The position numbers and the translations under genes were made by a program. The notes below the pieces were generated by a model. The model did no database searches and had not been told where the DNA came from. It saw only the letters and a program-made list of their open reading frames with translations. A stretch of DNA of 64,000 nt from Halobacteroides halobius DSM 5150 (GTDB taxonomy: Bacteria > Bacillota > Halanaerobiia > Halobacteroidales > Halobacteroidaceae): contig NC_019978.1 in assembly GCF_000328625.1 (NCBI RefSeq), forward strand, positions 2,170,001 to 2,234,000, written 5' to 3'. This document shows, piece by piece, positions 24,112 to 32,927 of this stretch (position 1 is its first letter; every line of letters begins with the position of its first letter).

Positions 24112-25650
24112 TTACTCTTCTTCTAATAAAGAATCTGCTAGGTTACGCATAGCTTTAGCTACTATATTATTAATTTCATCTTCACTAACGCCTCCTTCTT
24201 TAGCACCCTGGCCAGTATTTTTCTCCATAATAAAGGAAACTCCATCAAATAAATTAGTCATTCTACCTAAGAATAGACTACCTTTACCAATAATCATTGC
24301 TCTTTCTAATTCATCATTTTTCATCATTTTTCGGGCGTGACCGATAAATGGAACTCCTGATGGAATATGACCTTGAGTCGGAGCAAATCCAGGCATGCCA
24401 TGTTCATTAACAAAGTTCATTAAATCTTTTTTCTCTAAATCTCCACGTTTAACACCTAAAGCAGCTATCATTTTATAATTTGATGCTGGTACATCTCCTG
24501 CTCCAGCGGGTTTAGTAATCTCTGGATTTTGCATCTCTACAGAATACTTATCAATATCAGTAATACTTAATCCTATTTCATCTAATGGATTAGTAACTAA
24601 AGACGAAATTACTGCTTGAGGAGCAGAACCTGTATCTACTGTATGACGACCTATAGCATCTGTTCTTAAAATAGGACTTTCTCCATCATCTTGACTAACT
24701 AACACAGCAAATCCACCTAAACAATCCTCTAAAATAGGCATTTCTTGGTCTACATGGTCCTTACCATTCATACCTAATTTAGCTGTAGATCCTCCTGCTA
24801 CTACTGCTACATTATCAAAGACACCTGATTTGACTAATCCAGCTGCATGGACTAAACCATGAGCCGGTCCAGCACAAAAGCTTCGGGTATCAGAACCAGT
24901 AGCATTTTTACAGCCTGCCATTTCAGCTATTGCTTTAGCAAAATTACCACCACCACGCTGGTTTACATCACCACAAGCTTCTTCTGATACTTCAATTACA
25001 TAATCTACTTCTTCTAAATCAATTCCTTGTTGTTTGCCTAGATGTAACATCGAAAGTACTCCTGAAGCTTTAACTACTGTATTCTCTAACATAGTATGAG
25101 CATTTAAGTTAACATCTGTATCGTGAGCTTGCTTGACACAACCAATTAACTCTCCATCTAAGTATAAAGGTTCAGCAGTGTGTTCATCTACTAACTGTTT
25201 AATAGAGTCAACTTCTGTGCCCTCAATTTGCTCTATATAATCTTCACCTAATAGATCATGTTCTGCTAATTTATCTTTTATATCCTTAGCAAATCCTTCA
25301 CTTAATTTTACTAAATCAAAGCTATCTGCCATCTTCATTAAACCATAAAATTCATCTTCAGGCATGATTTCGCCCCAGTCACTAAATCGTTTAGCATCTT
25401 TAACTGGATTATCATACCACTTTTGCTCTATCTCTTCTAATTCTTCTACTGATATATTCCCAATATAAGATTGGTTTGGCCCGTAATTTACTACTTCCTC
25501 ATAGCTTCTTAAGAATTTAGGTGCTTGCTCTAAATAATCACTATCAGGATTTTGTGCTCTCTCTGATGTTTGGGTAGATCCATGTTGTAATAAAGTATTA
25601 GCAGCATGAACTAATATATAACTACTTCCTTTTAAAACTGCTTCATTCAT
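24112..25650 (-). CDS. grdC: Glycine/betaine reductase protein C, GrdC
   Basis: About 512 residues, the larger protein C subunit with a ketoacyl-synthase-like fold. GGAGGTG selects ATG 25650 (MNEAVLKGSSYIL) rather than an ATG 33 bases upstream. Recognisable stretches are SDTRSFCAGPAHGLVHAAG and GRHTVDTGSAPQAV. With GrdD it forms acetyl phosphate. It follows trxA after about 265 bases that hold an inverted repeat, and precedes grdD. Confidence 0.95.
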   Translation of the reverse strand: MNEAVLKGSSYILVHAANTLLQHGSTQTSERAQNPDSDYLEQAPKFLRSYEEVVNYGPNQSYIGNISVEELEEIEQKWYDNPVKDAKRFSDWGEIMPEDEFYGLMKMADSFDLVKLSEGFAKDIKDKLAEHDLLGEDYIEQIEGTEVDSIKQLVDEHTAEPLYLDGELIGCVKQAHDTDVNLNAHTMLENTVVKASGVLSMLHLGKQQGIDLEEVDYVIEVSEEACGDVNQRGGGNFAKAIAEMAGCKNATGSDTRSFCAGPAHGLVHAAGLVKSGVFDNVAVVAGGSTAKLGMNGKDHVDQEMPILEDCLGGFAVLVSQDDGESPILRTDAIGRHTVDTGSAPQAVISSLVTNPLDEIGLSITDIDKYSVEMQNPEITKPAGAGDVPASNYKMIAALGVKRGDLEKKDLMNFVNEHGMPGFAPTQGHIPSGVPFIGHARKMMKNDELERAMIIGKGSLFLGRMTNLFDGVSFIMEKNTGQGAKEGGVSEDEINNIVAKAMRNLADSLLEEE

Positions 25651-25659
25651 CTTTGGCAC

Positions 25660-25910
25660 CTCCGCTGGTTTATTAATTAACAATTAACAATGTACAATTT
25701 ACAGTTGAAATCATTTACCCTGCAATTTGAATTTTCAAAATTAAATTCTAACTTAGTGTAAGTGTGAGGAATCAGTGTGAGTAAGATCAAAACATTTAAA
25801 TTCAAAACCAAAATCACTATAAGCCCTATCTTTTAAAGGTTTGAATTGATTTTACAATTTTGAATTTGACTTAACTCACGACTCACACTCATTACCCACA
25901 CTGATATTCA
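25660..25910. repeat. Intergenic imperfect long inverted repeat between trxA and grdC
   Basis: TTAACAATTAACAATGTACA-like bases lie next to grdC. Then GTGTAAGTGTGAGGAATCAG and AATTCAAAACC recur as complements (GGTTTGAATT, then ACTCACGACTCACACTCA and CCCACACTGAT), so that the block could fold into a long stem. A similar AATTTACAATTTATAATTAA block is at 44360-44480. It may be a miniature repeat element. I see no gene in it. Confidence 0.5.
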
Positions 25911-25914
25911 GTTA

Positions 25915-26232
25915 CTAAATGTATTTCTTAATTTCTTCTTCAATCTCTTCAGCTGTTAAGTCATCACCACTTAAGTGCTCTACTTTTTCTCCATCAACAT
26001 AAAATACCATAGATGGTAATCCCATAACTTGCTGGCTCATAGCTAAACGACGATTGCCTTTAATATTTAACTTACAAAACTTCATGTCATCTCCATACTC
26101 TTCAGCTAAATCTTCAACTTTAGGCAACAATTCCATACAACGGTCACAACCTTCACCCCAATAGTCTACCATTACTGGTCCTTCTACCTCTAATACTTCC
26201 TCTTCATAATTTTCCTTATTAACTTTAATCAT
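25915..26232 (-). CDS. trxA: Thioredoxin of the glycine reductase type
   Basis: About 105 residues. The ribosome site AAAGGGG touches an ATG at 26241, so the ATG at 26232 (MIKVNKENY) is the better start. The thioredoxin fold is clear, with the active site WGEGCDRCMELL instead of WCGPC and the cis-Pro loop GLPSMVFY. Grd-linked thioredoxins commonly depart from WCGPC. It re-reduces GrdA after each cycle, using electrons from the TrxB encoded just upstream. Confidence 0.93.
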   Translation of the reverse strand: MIKVNKENYEEEVLEVEGPVMVDYWGEGCDRCMELLPKVEDLAEEYGDDMKFCKLNIKGNRRLAMSQQVMGLPSMVFYVDGEKVEHLSGDDLTAEEIEEEIKKYI

Positions 26233-26303
26233 TACTTTCATCCCCTTTCAAGTTTATAAGTTTAAATTTAGTCTAAGTTTAACTTAGACTTATTTTTCTT
26301 AAA

Positions 26304-27509
26304 TTAAATAAGCTCCTCTATCTCAGTTTCTGTAGGTTGAGTAATCTTTTCTGCAACTTCTCCATCTTCAATTTTAAGCAAAGTTGGAACTTCAGTAACA
26401 TCATACCGATTAGAAATACGAGTATTCTTATAAGTATCTATCTTTACTAATTTAACACCTTTAGCTTCTAAATCCATATTTTCTAACTTACCTGTCATTT
26501 TTAAACTTTCCTCATTTGTTGGACTCCAAAAGGCTACTAATACATCTTCTTCAGCCTCTAATACATTTTCTTGCCAATACTCTTCTTCTTCAATATATCC
26601 TCCTGCAGCAGCTGCAGTTGTAGCTCCATCAGCAGCAGCTGTTACAACTTGACGTAAAAATTTATTCCTTACATCTCCTGCTGCATAAACTCCTGGAACA
26701 CTTGTTTCTAGTTTATCATTAGTCTTTATATATCCATTATCTGTTAGATCAACTATTCCTTCTAGAAAATCAGTTCGTGGTACTCGACCAATGAAGATAA
26801 AGATACCATCACAAGAAAAGTCTGTCTTTTCTCCTGTTTTAACATTTTTAAGTACTGCTGTATCTACTAGGCCCTCTCCTTTTACTTCTTCCAAAGTAGA
26901 GTTCCAAACAAATTCAATCTTATCATTTTGATAAGCTCTTTCTTGATAAATCTTATCTGCATCCATTGTTCCTTGATCATGAATTACTATAACAGTTACT
27001 TTACTAGCAAATTTAGTTAAATATAGTGCTTCTTCGATAGCTGAATTACCATTTCCAACAACTACTACTTCTAAATCAACAAAGAAGTCTGCATCACAAG
27101 TAGCACAATAAGATACTCCTTTACCTTTAAATTCTTCTTCTCCAGGAACGCCTAACCTTCTTGGTTCTGCTCCTGTAGCTACTATTACACTTTTAGCTTG
27201 ATATTTTATACCATCTTTAGTTTTAATAGTTTTAATAAAGTCTCCTGTTTCTACCTCTTGAACCTCAGCTTTCTCAATTTTAGTTCCAAAACTTTTAGCA
27301 TGTTCTTTAAAATTATCCATTAGCTCCGGAGCAGTAGTATCAAGAACTCCAGGATAATTCTCCATTTCATGATAGGTGGATACCTGCCCTCCTAACTGAC
27401 TATTTGTTTCTAACAAAATTGTATTAAGCTTAGAACGTGATGCATAAAGTCCTGCTGCTAACCCTGCTGGTCCTCCACCAATTATTAATACATCATATGC
27501 ATTGCTCAT
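26304..27509 (-). CDS. trxB: Thioredoxin reductase with C-terminal thioredoxin-like domain
   Basis: About 401 residues, ATG 27509 (MSNAYDVLIIGGGPAG) behind AAAGGGGG; an ATG 63 bases upstream lacks a ribosome site. Residues 1-310 are a normal thioredoxin reductase: FAD motif GGGPAGLAAG, redox pair CATC near 137, NAD(P) motif GNGNSAIEE and AAGDVRNK. Residues 315-401 form a thioredoxin fold without redox cysteines: FWSPTNEES stands where CxxC would be, and EVPTLL matches the cis-Pro loop. It supplies electrons to TrxA and GrdA. The extra domain may dock a partner. Confidence 0.93.
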   Translation of the reverse strand: MSNAYDVLIIGGGPAGLAAGLYASRSKLNTILLETNSQLGGQVSTYHEMENYPGVLDTTAPELMDNFKEHAKSFGTKIEKAEVQEVETGDFIKTIKTKDGIKYQAKSVIVATGAEPRRLGVPGEEEFKGKGVSYCATCDADFFVDLEVVVVGNGNSAIEEALYLTKFASKVTVIVIHDQGTMDADKIYQERAYQNDKIEFVWNSTLEEVKGEGLVDTAVLKNVKTGEKTDFSCDGIFIFIGRVPRTDFLEGIVDLTDNGYIKTNDKLETSVPGVYAAGDVRNKFLRQVVTAAADGATTAAAAGGYIEEEEYWQENVLEAEEDVLVAFWSPTNEESLKMTGKLENMDLEAKGVKLVKIDTYKNTRISNRYDVTEVPTLLKIEDGEVAEKITQPTETEIEELI

Positions 27510-27562
27510 TATGATTCCCCCTTTATTTTTTAATGAATATGAGTTATAATAATTATACAATG

Positions 27563-27595
27563 TTATAATCATGATTATAATATAATCGTGATTAT
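27563..27595 (-). promoter_or_regulatory. Tandem palindromic operators before trxB
   Basis: TTATAATCATGATTATAA (27563-27580) and ATAATCGTGATTAT (27582-27595), centres 17 bases apart. The near edge is 54 bases before the trxB start. A TATAAT -10 box lies just downstream on the minus strand. The same paired arrangement occurs before grdA. Confidence 0.7.
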
Positions 27596-27620
27596 TTAAA
27601 TAAGAAAAGAAAAATGAAAC

Positions 27621-27654
27621 TCAGTAGTAGGGAAATTGGGGTTCCTACTACTGA
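27621..27654. terminator. Terminator behind the BCCT transporter gene
   Basis: TCAGTAGTAGG and CCTACTACTGA form an 11-bp stem; T-rich bases follow on both strands. It separates grdA-grdI-grdH-BCCT from the trxB group, so the latter needs its own promoter. Confidence 0.8.
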
Positions 27655-27664
27655 AGTTTTTATT

Positions 27665-29194
27665 TTAATCAGTTAATTCCTTAGCCCCTCGTTTTTCTTC
27701 TTCTCGCAAAGCTTTTAGGATTGAAACCATAGCAAACAGCAGTACAATTGCAAATGGGAAAGCAGCTACAATGGAAGCTGTCTGTAACATTTCCAAACCG
27801 CCAGCTAACATTAATGTCAGTGCTAAACCAGCCTGGATAACCCCCCAAATAACTCGTCGTCTAGTTGTCGGATTAGGGTCTCCTTTAGAACTCATTATCC
27901 CCAGTACAAAGGTAGCAGAATCCGCTGAAGTAATAAAAAATGTAGATAATAATGTTAGCGCTACAAAGGAGAATATATCAGTGATTGGATAATGTTCCAT
28001 AACTGAAAATAACATTGTCGAAGCAGGTTGATTATTAACAATCTTACTTGCAGTATCAATTCCTAAACTAGTTCCTAAAGTACCGAAGATACCAAACCAG
28101 ACAAAACCAACTAAAGCTGGAGCTAATAATACACCAGTTACAAATTCTCTAATAGTTCGACCGCGAGAAATTCGCGCAATAAACGTACCTACAAATGGTG
28201 CCCAGGCAATCCACCAAGCCCAATAAAAGATTGTCCACCAGCCGTACCATTTATTACTTGTAACCCGCAGGCTGTCTTGTACAAACGAGCCCAAGTAGGC
28301 TCCAACTCCAGTACTAATATTATTCATAATCATTACTGTAGGCCCGATAACCAAACCTACAACCATCAAAATAGCTCCTAAAGTTATATTTGCGTTAGAT
28401 AATATTTTAATCCCTTTATCCAAACCGGAAATAGCAGAGATCATAAATAAGGCAGTAATTACTACCATAATAATAACTTTTACCATATCAGTCTGCGGAA
28501 CTCCAAAGAGAAAATTAAATCCACTGTTCATCTGCAAAGCCGCCATTCCAAGTGAAGTTGCTACACCGGCAACAGTAGCAAATAAAGCTAGAATATCAAC
28601 AAATTTGCCTATAGCTCCCGAAACTTTTTCTTCCCCAATTAATGGAATAAAAACACTACTCATTAAAACTGGTTTATCTTTACGGAATCGCATATAAGCC
28701 AGAGCTAGAGCAAAAACTGCATAAGCAGCCCACGGATGTAAACCCCAGTGAAAATAAGATTTTTTCAAGGCAAAATCAATTGCTGCTCGGCCGCCACCTT
28801 CCATTCCTAATGGTTTAACAAAATGAGTTAAAGGTTCAGCAACACCCCAAAAAACTAATCCAACACCCATTCCTGCACTAAAGAGCATCGCAAACCAGGA
28901 AATAGTACTGTACTCTGGATCTTCATCCGGTTTACCTAACTTCACATTTCCGTACTTGCTAATTCCTAAACCAATAGTATAAACTACAAACAAACTCATA
29001 GTAATTAGATAAAACCAGCCAAAGTTCCCTACTAAAAAATCAAATGCTGAATTAGCTACATTCTTGAAATTCTTTTGCGCTATAATCCCCCAGGCTACTA
29101 CAATAAAAGTTACTACTAAAGAAATATAGTAGACTGGATTACCTTCATTGTCTTGTTCCACAACTTTAGTTTCTTTTTCTGGTTCAGTTGACAT
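27665..29194 (-). CDS. BCCT-family betaine/carnitine/choline transporter
   Basis: A 509-residue carrier with about 12 membrane helices. It has the family's Trp-rich segments (SYFHWGLHPWAAYAVFALAL and WTIFYWAWWIAWAPFVG) and the glycine-rich MLFSAGMGVGLVFWGVAEP. It would import glycine betaine with sodium or protons across the cytoplasmic membrane. Its place behind grdH argues that the reductase substrate is betaine, and the solute also serves as osmoprotectant. ATG 29194 lies behind GGGAGG. Confidence 0.93.
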   Translation of the reverse strand: MSTEPEKETKVVEQDNEGNPVYYISLVVTFIVVAWGIIAQKNFKNVANSAFDFLVGNFGWFYLITMSLFVVYTIGLGISKYGNVKLGKPDEDPEYSTISWFAMLFSAGMGVGLVFWGVAEPLTHFVKPLGMEGGGRAAIDFALKKSYFHWGLHPWAAYAVFALALAYMRFRKDKPVLMSSVFIPLIGEEKVSGAIGKFVDILALFATVAGVATSLGMAALQMNSGFNFLFGVPQTDMVKVIIMVVITALFMISAISGLDKGIKILSNANITLGAILMVVGLVIGPTVMIMNNISTGVGAYLGSFVQDSLRVTSNKWYGWWTIFYWAWWIAWAPFVGTFIARISRGRTIREFVTGVLLAPALVGFVWFGIFGTLGTSLGIDTASKIVNNQPASTMLFSVMEHYPITDIFSFVALTLLSTFFITSADSATFVLGIMSSKGDPNPTTRRRVIWGVIQAGLALTLMLAGGLEMLQTASIVAAFPFAIVLLFAMVSILKALREEEKRGAKELTD

Positions 29195-29224
29195 ATTTCA
29201 GCCTCCCTATCTTTATTAAATGAA

Positions 29225-29266
29225 ATACACCTTACCCCACTATAAATAAAAATGGGGTAAGTGTAT
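29225..29266 (-). terminator. Stem-loop between grdH and the BCCT gene
   Basis: ATACACTTACCCCA and TGGGGTAAGGTGTAT form a strong stem around a T-rich loop on the minus strand. There is no long T run after it, so it may be an attenuator or an mRNA-stabilising hairpin. Confidence 0.6.
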
Positions 29267-29276
29267 TGGTCTGAAC

Positions 29277-30599
29277 TTAAATCTCTACATTAAATACTGT
29301 TTGTTCTTCAATATCTGTTTCAAGTGCATCTAAAGCAACTCCAACTCGATGATAACGTAACTTCCATTGGTCATCTTTAGAATCATCTGGATCTCCTAAT
29401 GGATAAGGAATAGAAATGGTTGGCACCATTTTATTAGAACCTACTGTTTCAGCAACTGGAATTAAGTTAGCCATTTGAACGACAGGAATACCGGCTCTTT
29501 CAATTTCTTTTACAATCGTTGCACCGCAACGAGTACAAGTTCCTCATGTAGAAGTTAAAATTACTGCCTGAACACCATCTTCTAGCATTTTTTCTACCAT
29601 TTCTTGGCCCATTCTAGAAGCTTCTGCTTCAGTTGTTCCAGTTCCTACAGTAGAATAAAAGTAGTTATCAAGCTCACCAATCCTACCTTCCTTTTCATAC
29701 TCACGCATAACATCAACAGGTACAACTCGATTAGGATTAGCATCAGCAGCTGCTGGGTCATATCCAGCATGAATAGTCTTAAAACCTTCAGCATCTCTAT
29801 TAGGCAGTTGATTCAAACCAGAGATATCATATCTACCCCATCGAGTAGCAGAAGCTGACTGAATATTATCAGGATTATCTACTGGTACAATACCACCAGA
29901 AGTAGCTAAAGCAACCTTAACTTCACTTAAGTCTTCAATTGGTTCAGCAATCTCAACTCGATCCATATCTGGCATAGGTAATTCAGATTTAAATTCTTCT
30001 CCATTAACCTTTTTAAGTAACATATCAATTGCTCTATCAGCTGCTGGGATTTCATCTTCTAACCAGACTTGATGTCTCTTGCCTCTAATAAAGTATCCCT
30101 CTTCTTCAGCTGACCCTAGTTCTTCATTATTTAAAATTTTATTACCATAGTCAGCCATATCTTTCATATTATCTCTCATTTTAGCTGCACTTTGACCACC
30201 TGGGAAGATAATCATGTCTTTTTTATACATATCAACTCCAGGATTTTCATTATTCATAGATGTAATGACAGGTACATCAAATTCTTCTTTAACTGCTTTA
30301 CAGATAGCACCACAAGCATTACCATATCTACCTGCCTGGAAAGCTGGACCAGCAAAAAAGATATCAAATTCTTTATCTTCTAAAAAACTTAAGATTCTTT
30401 CAATAGCTTCTTCTTCATTAGAACCCATATAGTTATCGCCACAAACAACAGTATTAGTTACTTCAGCATTGTCAAGTAACTGATCTAATAACATAGCCGG
30501 GCCAACTTTACCCTCTTCTAATGTTGGCTCATAATCAGCTTGATCCTCACCACCAATCTGTCCAAAAAATTGATTCAAGTATAAAATAGCCTTTTTCAT
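29277..30599 (-). CDS. grdH: Betaine reductase selenoprotein B subunit (Sec at codon 352)
   Basis: The gene reads through an in-frame TGA at 29544-29546 and encodes 440 residues with selenocysteine at position 352. The motif VILTSTUGTCTRCGATIVK is the conserved active site of GrdB/GrdF/GrdH. In the family the Sec attacks the substrate bound to the pyruvoyl subunit. A hairpin with a GGU loop begins 12 bases after the TGA. After the Sec come VQMANLIPVAETVGSNKMVP and the normal C-terminus. The BCCT gene next to it favours the betaine enzyme (GrdH) over glycine or sarcosine forms. Confidence 0.93.
29517..29531 (-). promoter_or_regulatory. SECIS-like hairpin in grdH
   Basis: On the minus strand CGTTGC-GGT-GCAACG forms a 6-bp stem with a GGU loop. 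The loop is 18 bases after the TGA, in the range of bacterial SECIS hairpins that bind SelB. Confidence 0.65.
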
Positions 30600-30618
30600 A
30601 TCTTTTGCACCCCCCTTA

Positions 30619-31953
30619 TTAAAATTCTTTCATTGTCTTAGGAGACCAACCAAGAACCTGGTCACCACAGAACATTGAGTTGTTTTCCATAATAATGGAA
30701 CCATCTTCCTTAACAGATGATCCTAATTCATCATCATCTTCCCATCCACCAGATAAACCGTCTCTAGCTAATGCTTCTAATTCACCTATTACTGTTTCCA
30801 TTGGTGGCAGCTCAATTAAAGCTGACACATTTCCGCAAGAAACAATAGCATCTGCTGCTTCATCTAATGTTACAAGTGGCTGAGAATTTCCATCTCTACC
30901 AGTACATTCGTTAGTCATTCCTACTGTCTTAACTCCAGCCTCTTCTAATGCTTTAAAACACTCAATAAAATCAGCATCTGGATTACCATAACCCTCTTCT
31001 GCTAAGATAGCTGCATCTGCACCTAAAGACTTAGCTATCTGTTGGACAAATAATGCTGACCTCTCTTTCTCTTCTAAATTAACATTTAAGTTAGACATAA
31101 TTACACCTAAGAAATTAATTGTTTCCCCATGCTCCTGATATAAATTCTTAATTGTAGGACAATTCTGAAAATCATAAGTTGACCATTTAGAAGAACATGG
31201 CATAAAGCTACCTGAAATCATAGCTCCATCTAAAATTTCATTAGGATGCATTAAAGTTGGTACTACATGATTCATATCCCAACCATAAACTAAATCATTA
31301 TAGCCCATCTCTTCCATCTGAGATTGAGCCTGCATAACATAAACAACTGACGGTAGATCATTTACTTTAGCAGGACGTTTAGTAATTGGTTCCAAATCAA
31401 ATTCCTCTATATCATCTTCAGCTGGTTCTTGGTCTTCTAAAGCTTCAGTAGCTAAATATTTAGCCAATCTATGTCCAGCCCATCTTAAAGCATGATTCTT
31501 CTTCTGTTGTTCATGACGCTCAAACTCTTCATCTGTATCTGCAACTAAACAGATATTATTTAGTTGAGAAAAATAAGTGTACTTAGCACCTTCACCACTC
31601 ATATCAATTAATCCATCACCGAAACTACCCCAATGTTTACCTACAGCTAACACACTACAACCTTTTAGAGCTAAAGTTTGTCCTTCACCAACAGCTTCTA
31701 CATTATCTGTTACTCCAGGAAAAACTGCTCCTCCATCCGCCTTACATCGTGGTTCAATTGCTTCTTTAACAGGGACAATTCGCTTATCTTCACCTGGTCT
31801 AGCAATTTTTATATCTGCTTCAGTAATATGTTCATCTTCTTTAACTACTTTTAGAGCTTCTTCTTTATTAATAATTAATGTTCCATCTTGATAAGAGGTT
31901 TCATCTCCAAAAGTAATATCTTCAACATTAAAATTAGCTATCTCTAAACGCAC
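30619..31953 (-). CDS. grdI: Betaine reductase protein B proprotein (pyruvoyl subunit precursor)
   Basis: About 444 residues. GAAAGGGGTG selects GTG 31953 (VRLEIANFNVEDI); an ATG 126 bases upstream has no ribosome site. The GrdE/GrdG/GrdI family is cut in two at a cysteine that becomes the N-terminal pyruvoyl group of the second piece, which binds the amine substrate. GSFMPCSSKWSTYDF (C253) has the place expected for this cysteine (Cys242 in GrdE); my alignment is from memory. It precedes grdH by 20 bases. Assignment to betaine rests on the BCCT neighbour. Confidence 0.9.
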   Translation of the reverse strand: MRLEIANFNVEDITFGDETSYQDGTLIINKEEALKVVKEDEHITEADIKIARPGEDKRIVPVKEAIEPRCKADGGAVFPGVTDNVEAVGEGQTLALKGCSVLAVGKHWGSFGDGLIDMSGEGAKYTYFSQLNNICLVADTDEEFERHEQQKKNHALRWAGHRLAKYLATEALEDQEPAEDDIEEFDLEPITKRPAKVNDLPSVVYVMQAQSQMEEMGYNDLVYGWDMNHVVPTLMHPNEILDGAMISGSFMPCSSKWSTYDFQNCPTIKNLYQEHGETINFLGVIMSNLNVNLEEKERSALFVQQIAKSLGADAAILAEEGYGNPDADFIECFKALEEAGVKTVGMTNECTGRDGNSQPLVTLDEAADAIVSCGNVSALIELPPMETVIGELEALARDGLSGGWEDDDELGSSVKEDGSIIMENNSMFCGDQVLGWSPKTMKEF

Positions 31954-32161
31954 TAATAACCACACCCCTTTCCTATTTAGCTCATAACCTTTTAAAACTT
32001 TACAACCATTTAAATTTTTCTGAATATTTATAATAGTGATAATATTCTTTTTAATAATATAAAAATAAATGGCTTCCACTAATCAGGTTAAATTCAATAC
32101 TAGAGCCAGGTTAGTATGACCCTATTATTGTGAATTTTAGCACAAGTTAAATAAATTTATT

Positions 32162-32205
32162 TTAGTCCTTAGGGTAGCAGACATAAGCCACCCCCCGTGG
32201 ACTAA
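32162..32205 (-). terminator. Long stem-loop directly behind the grdA stop
   Basis: On the minus strand TTAGTCC pairs with GGACTAA and inside it GGGTGGC pairs with GCTACCC. It abuts the grdA stop codon and has no long T run. It probably limits readthrough or protects the grdA message, which is needed in excess over protein B. Confidence 0.6.
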
Positions 32206-32673
32206 TTATTCAAATTGACAGTACTTACCTCTATATAAGGCAACCTCATCAACAATATCATCTACCTCTAATACCATTTCCATCATACTTATCTGTTCCT
32301 CATATACATCTTCATCAATTTCTTCCTTAACTTCAGGTTCTAAAATATGAAATACTCTGAGTCCTAACTGGACTCCTGCTAATGGACCTGCAAAAGTTGG
32401 ATCGCCATTAGTAACTGTTTCAGCAGCTAAGCCAGAAGCTTCTGCCTCTGCTCCACCTAAAACAACTACTACATTTTCTTCACCATGCTCCTCGGCAATC
32501 TCCTTAACTCTCTTTTGATTTTCCAGATCCATAGCGCCTGCAGCCGTTCACACAAAGCATTCTGTGGAACTAAATACTACTTCAGCGCTTGTTGTTTCAA
32601 TACACTCTTGAATGGCAGGACCTGGAATACCATCACGGTCACCAATAATCACTACCTTCTTATTTTCTAACAT
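32206..32673 (-). CDS. grdA: Glycine/betaine reductase selenoprotein A (Sec at codon 42)
   Basis: The gene starts at ATG 32673 behind GGAGGTG and reads through TGA at 32548-32550, giving 155 residues with selenocysteine at position 42. [15 protein letters not shown] is the invariant GrdA active site. GrdA receives the carboxymethyl group as a Se-ether from protein B and passes it to protein C; the Cys-Sec pair (C39-x-x-U42) is then re-reduced by thioredoxin. It is the first gene of the operon, preceded by paired palindromes. A start at ATG 32532 after the Sec codon would give a dead protein. Confidence 0.96.
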
Positions 32674-32725
32674 AATTGCACCTCCAGTTTGATTGTTTGT
32701 AATATCTTTCACTATTTATATTACC

Positions 32726-32755
32726 ATAATCATGATTATATTTCAACCATGATTA
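32726..32755 (-). promoter_or_regulatory. Tandem palindromic operators before grdA
   Basis: ATAATCATGATTAT (32726-32739) and AACCATGATTA (about 32745-32755), centres 17 bases apart. The near edge is 53 bases before the grdA start, the same geometry as before trxB. A TATAAA -10-like box lies five bases downstream on the minus strand. Confidence 0.7.
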
Positions 32756-32883
32756 ATAAAAAATACATTGTTATACCGTAGATGTAAAATTTTATGATTA
32801 ATATCAATTTTTATATAAGAATTAATTGCTGGTGCCAAAAATAAATCTGAAACTCCTACTTTCATTAAGTAACTTATATAAGT

Positions 32884-32913
32884 AAAGCCCTCAGGTTTAA
32901 ACCTGAGGGCTTT
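32884..32913. terminator. 30-bp perfect palindrome, terminator of the ferredoxin-like gene
   Basis: AAAGCCCTCAGGTTT meets its exact complement. It lies 15 bases after the stop of the 32928 gene. The T-rich tail is better on the plus strand, so it may act in both directions and also isolate the grdA promoter. Confidence 0.7.
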
Positions 32914-32927
32914 CTTTTATTTAATTA

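Noticed and set aside
24101-24340. Plus-strand frame opposite grdC
   Set aside because: It lies antisense to the 3' end of grdC, has no ribosome site and no recognisable protein; the grdC frame explains the sequence. The same applies to other frames opposite long genes.
27510-27572. Longer N-terminus of TrxB
   Set aside because: The upstream codons cover the promoter -10 region and have no ribosome site; the FAD motif normally lies near residue 10, as it does from ATG 27509.
30619-31953. Glycine- or sarcosine-specific protein B instead of betaine
   Set aside because: Not excluded by sequence alone, but the BCCT transporter in the same group makes betaine the best call.
31954-32079. Longer N-terminus of GrdI from an upstream ATG
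   Set aside because: The added residues are AT-driven and unlike the family, and there is no ribosome site. GTG 31953 has GAAAGGGGTG.
32206-32532. A short gene starting after the grdA selenocysteine codon
   Set aside because: It would lose the active site. The upstream frame matches GrdA to the residue and has a good ribosome site.
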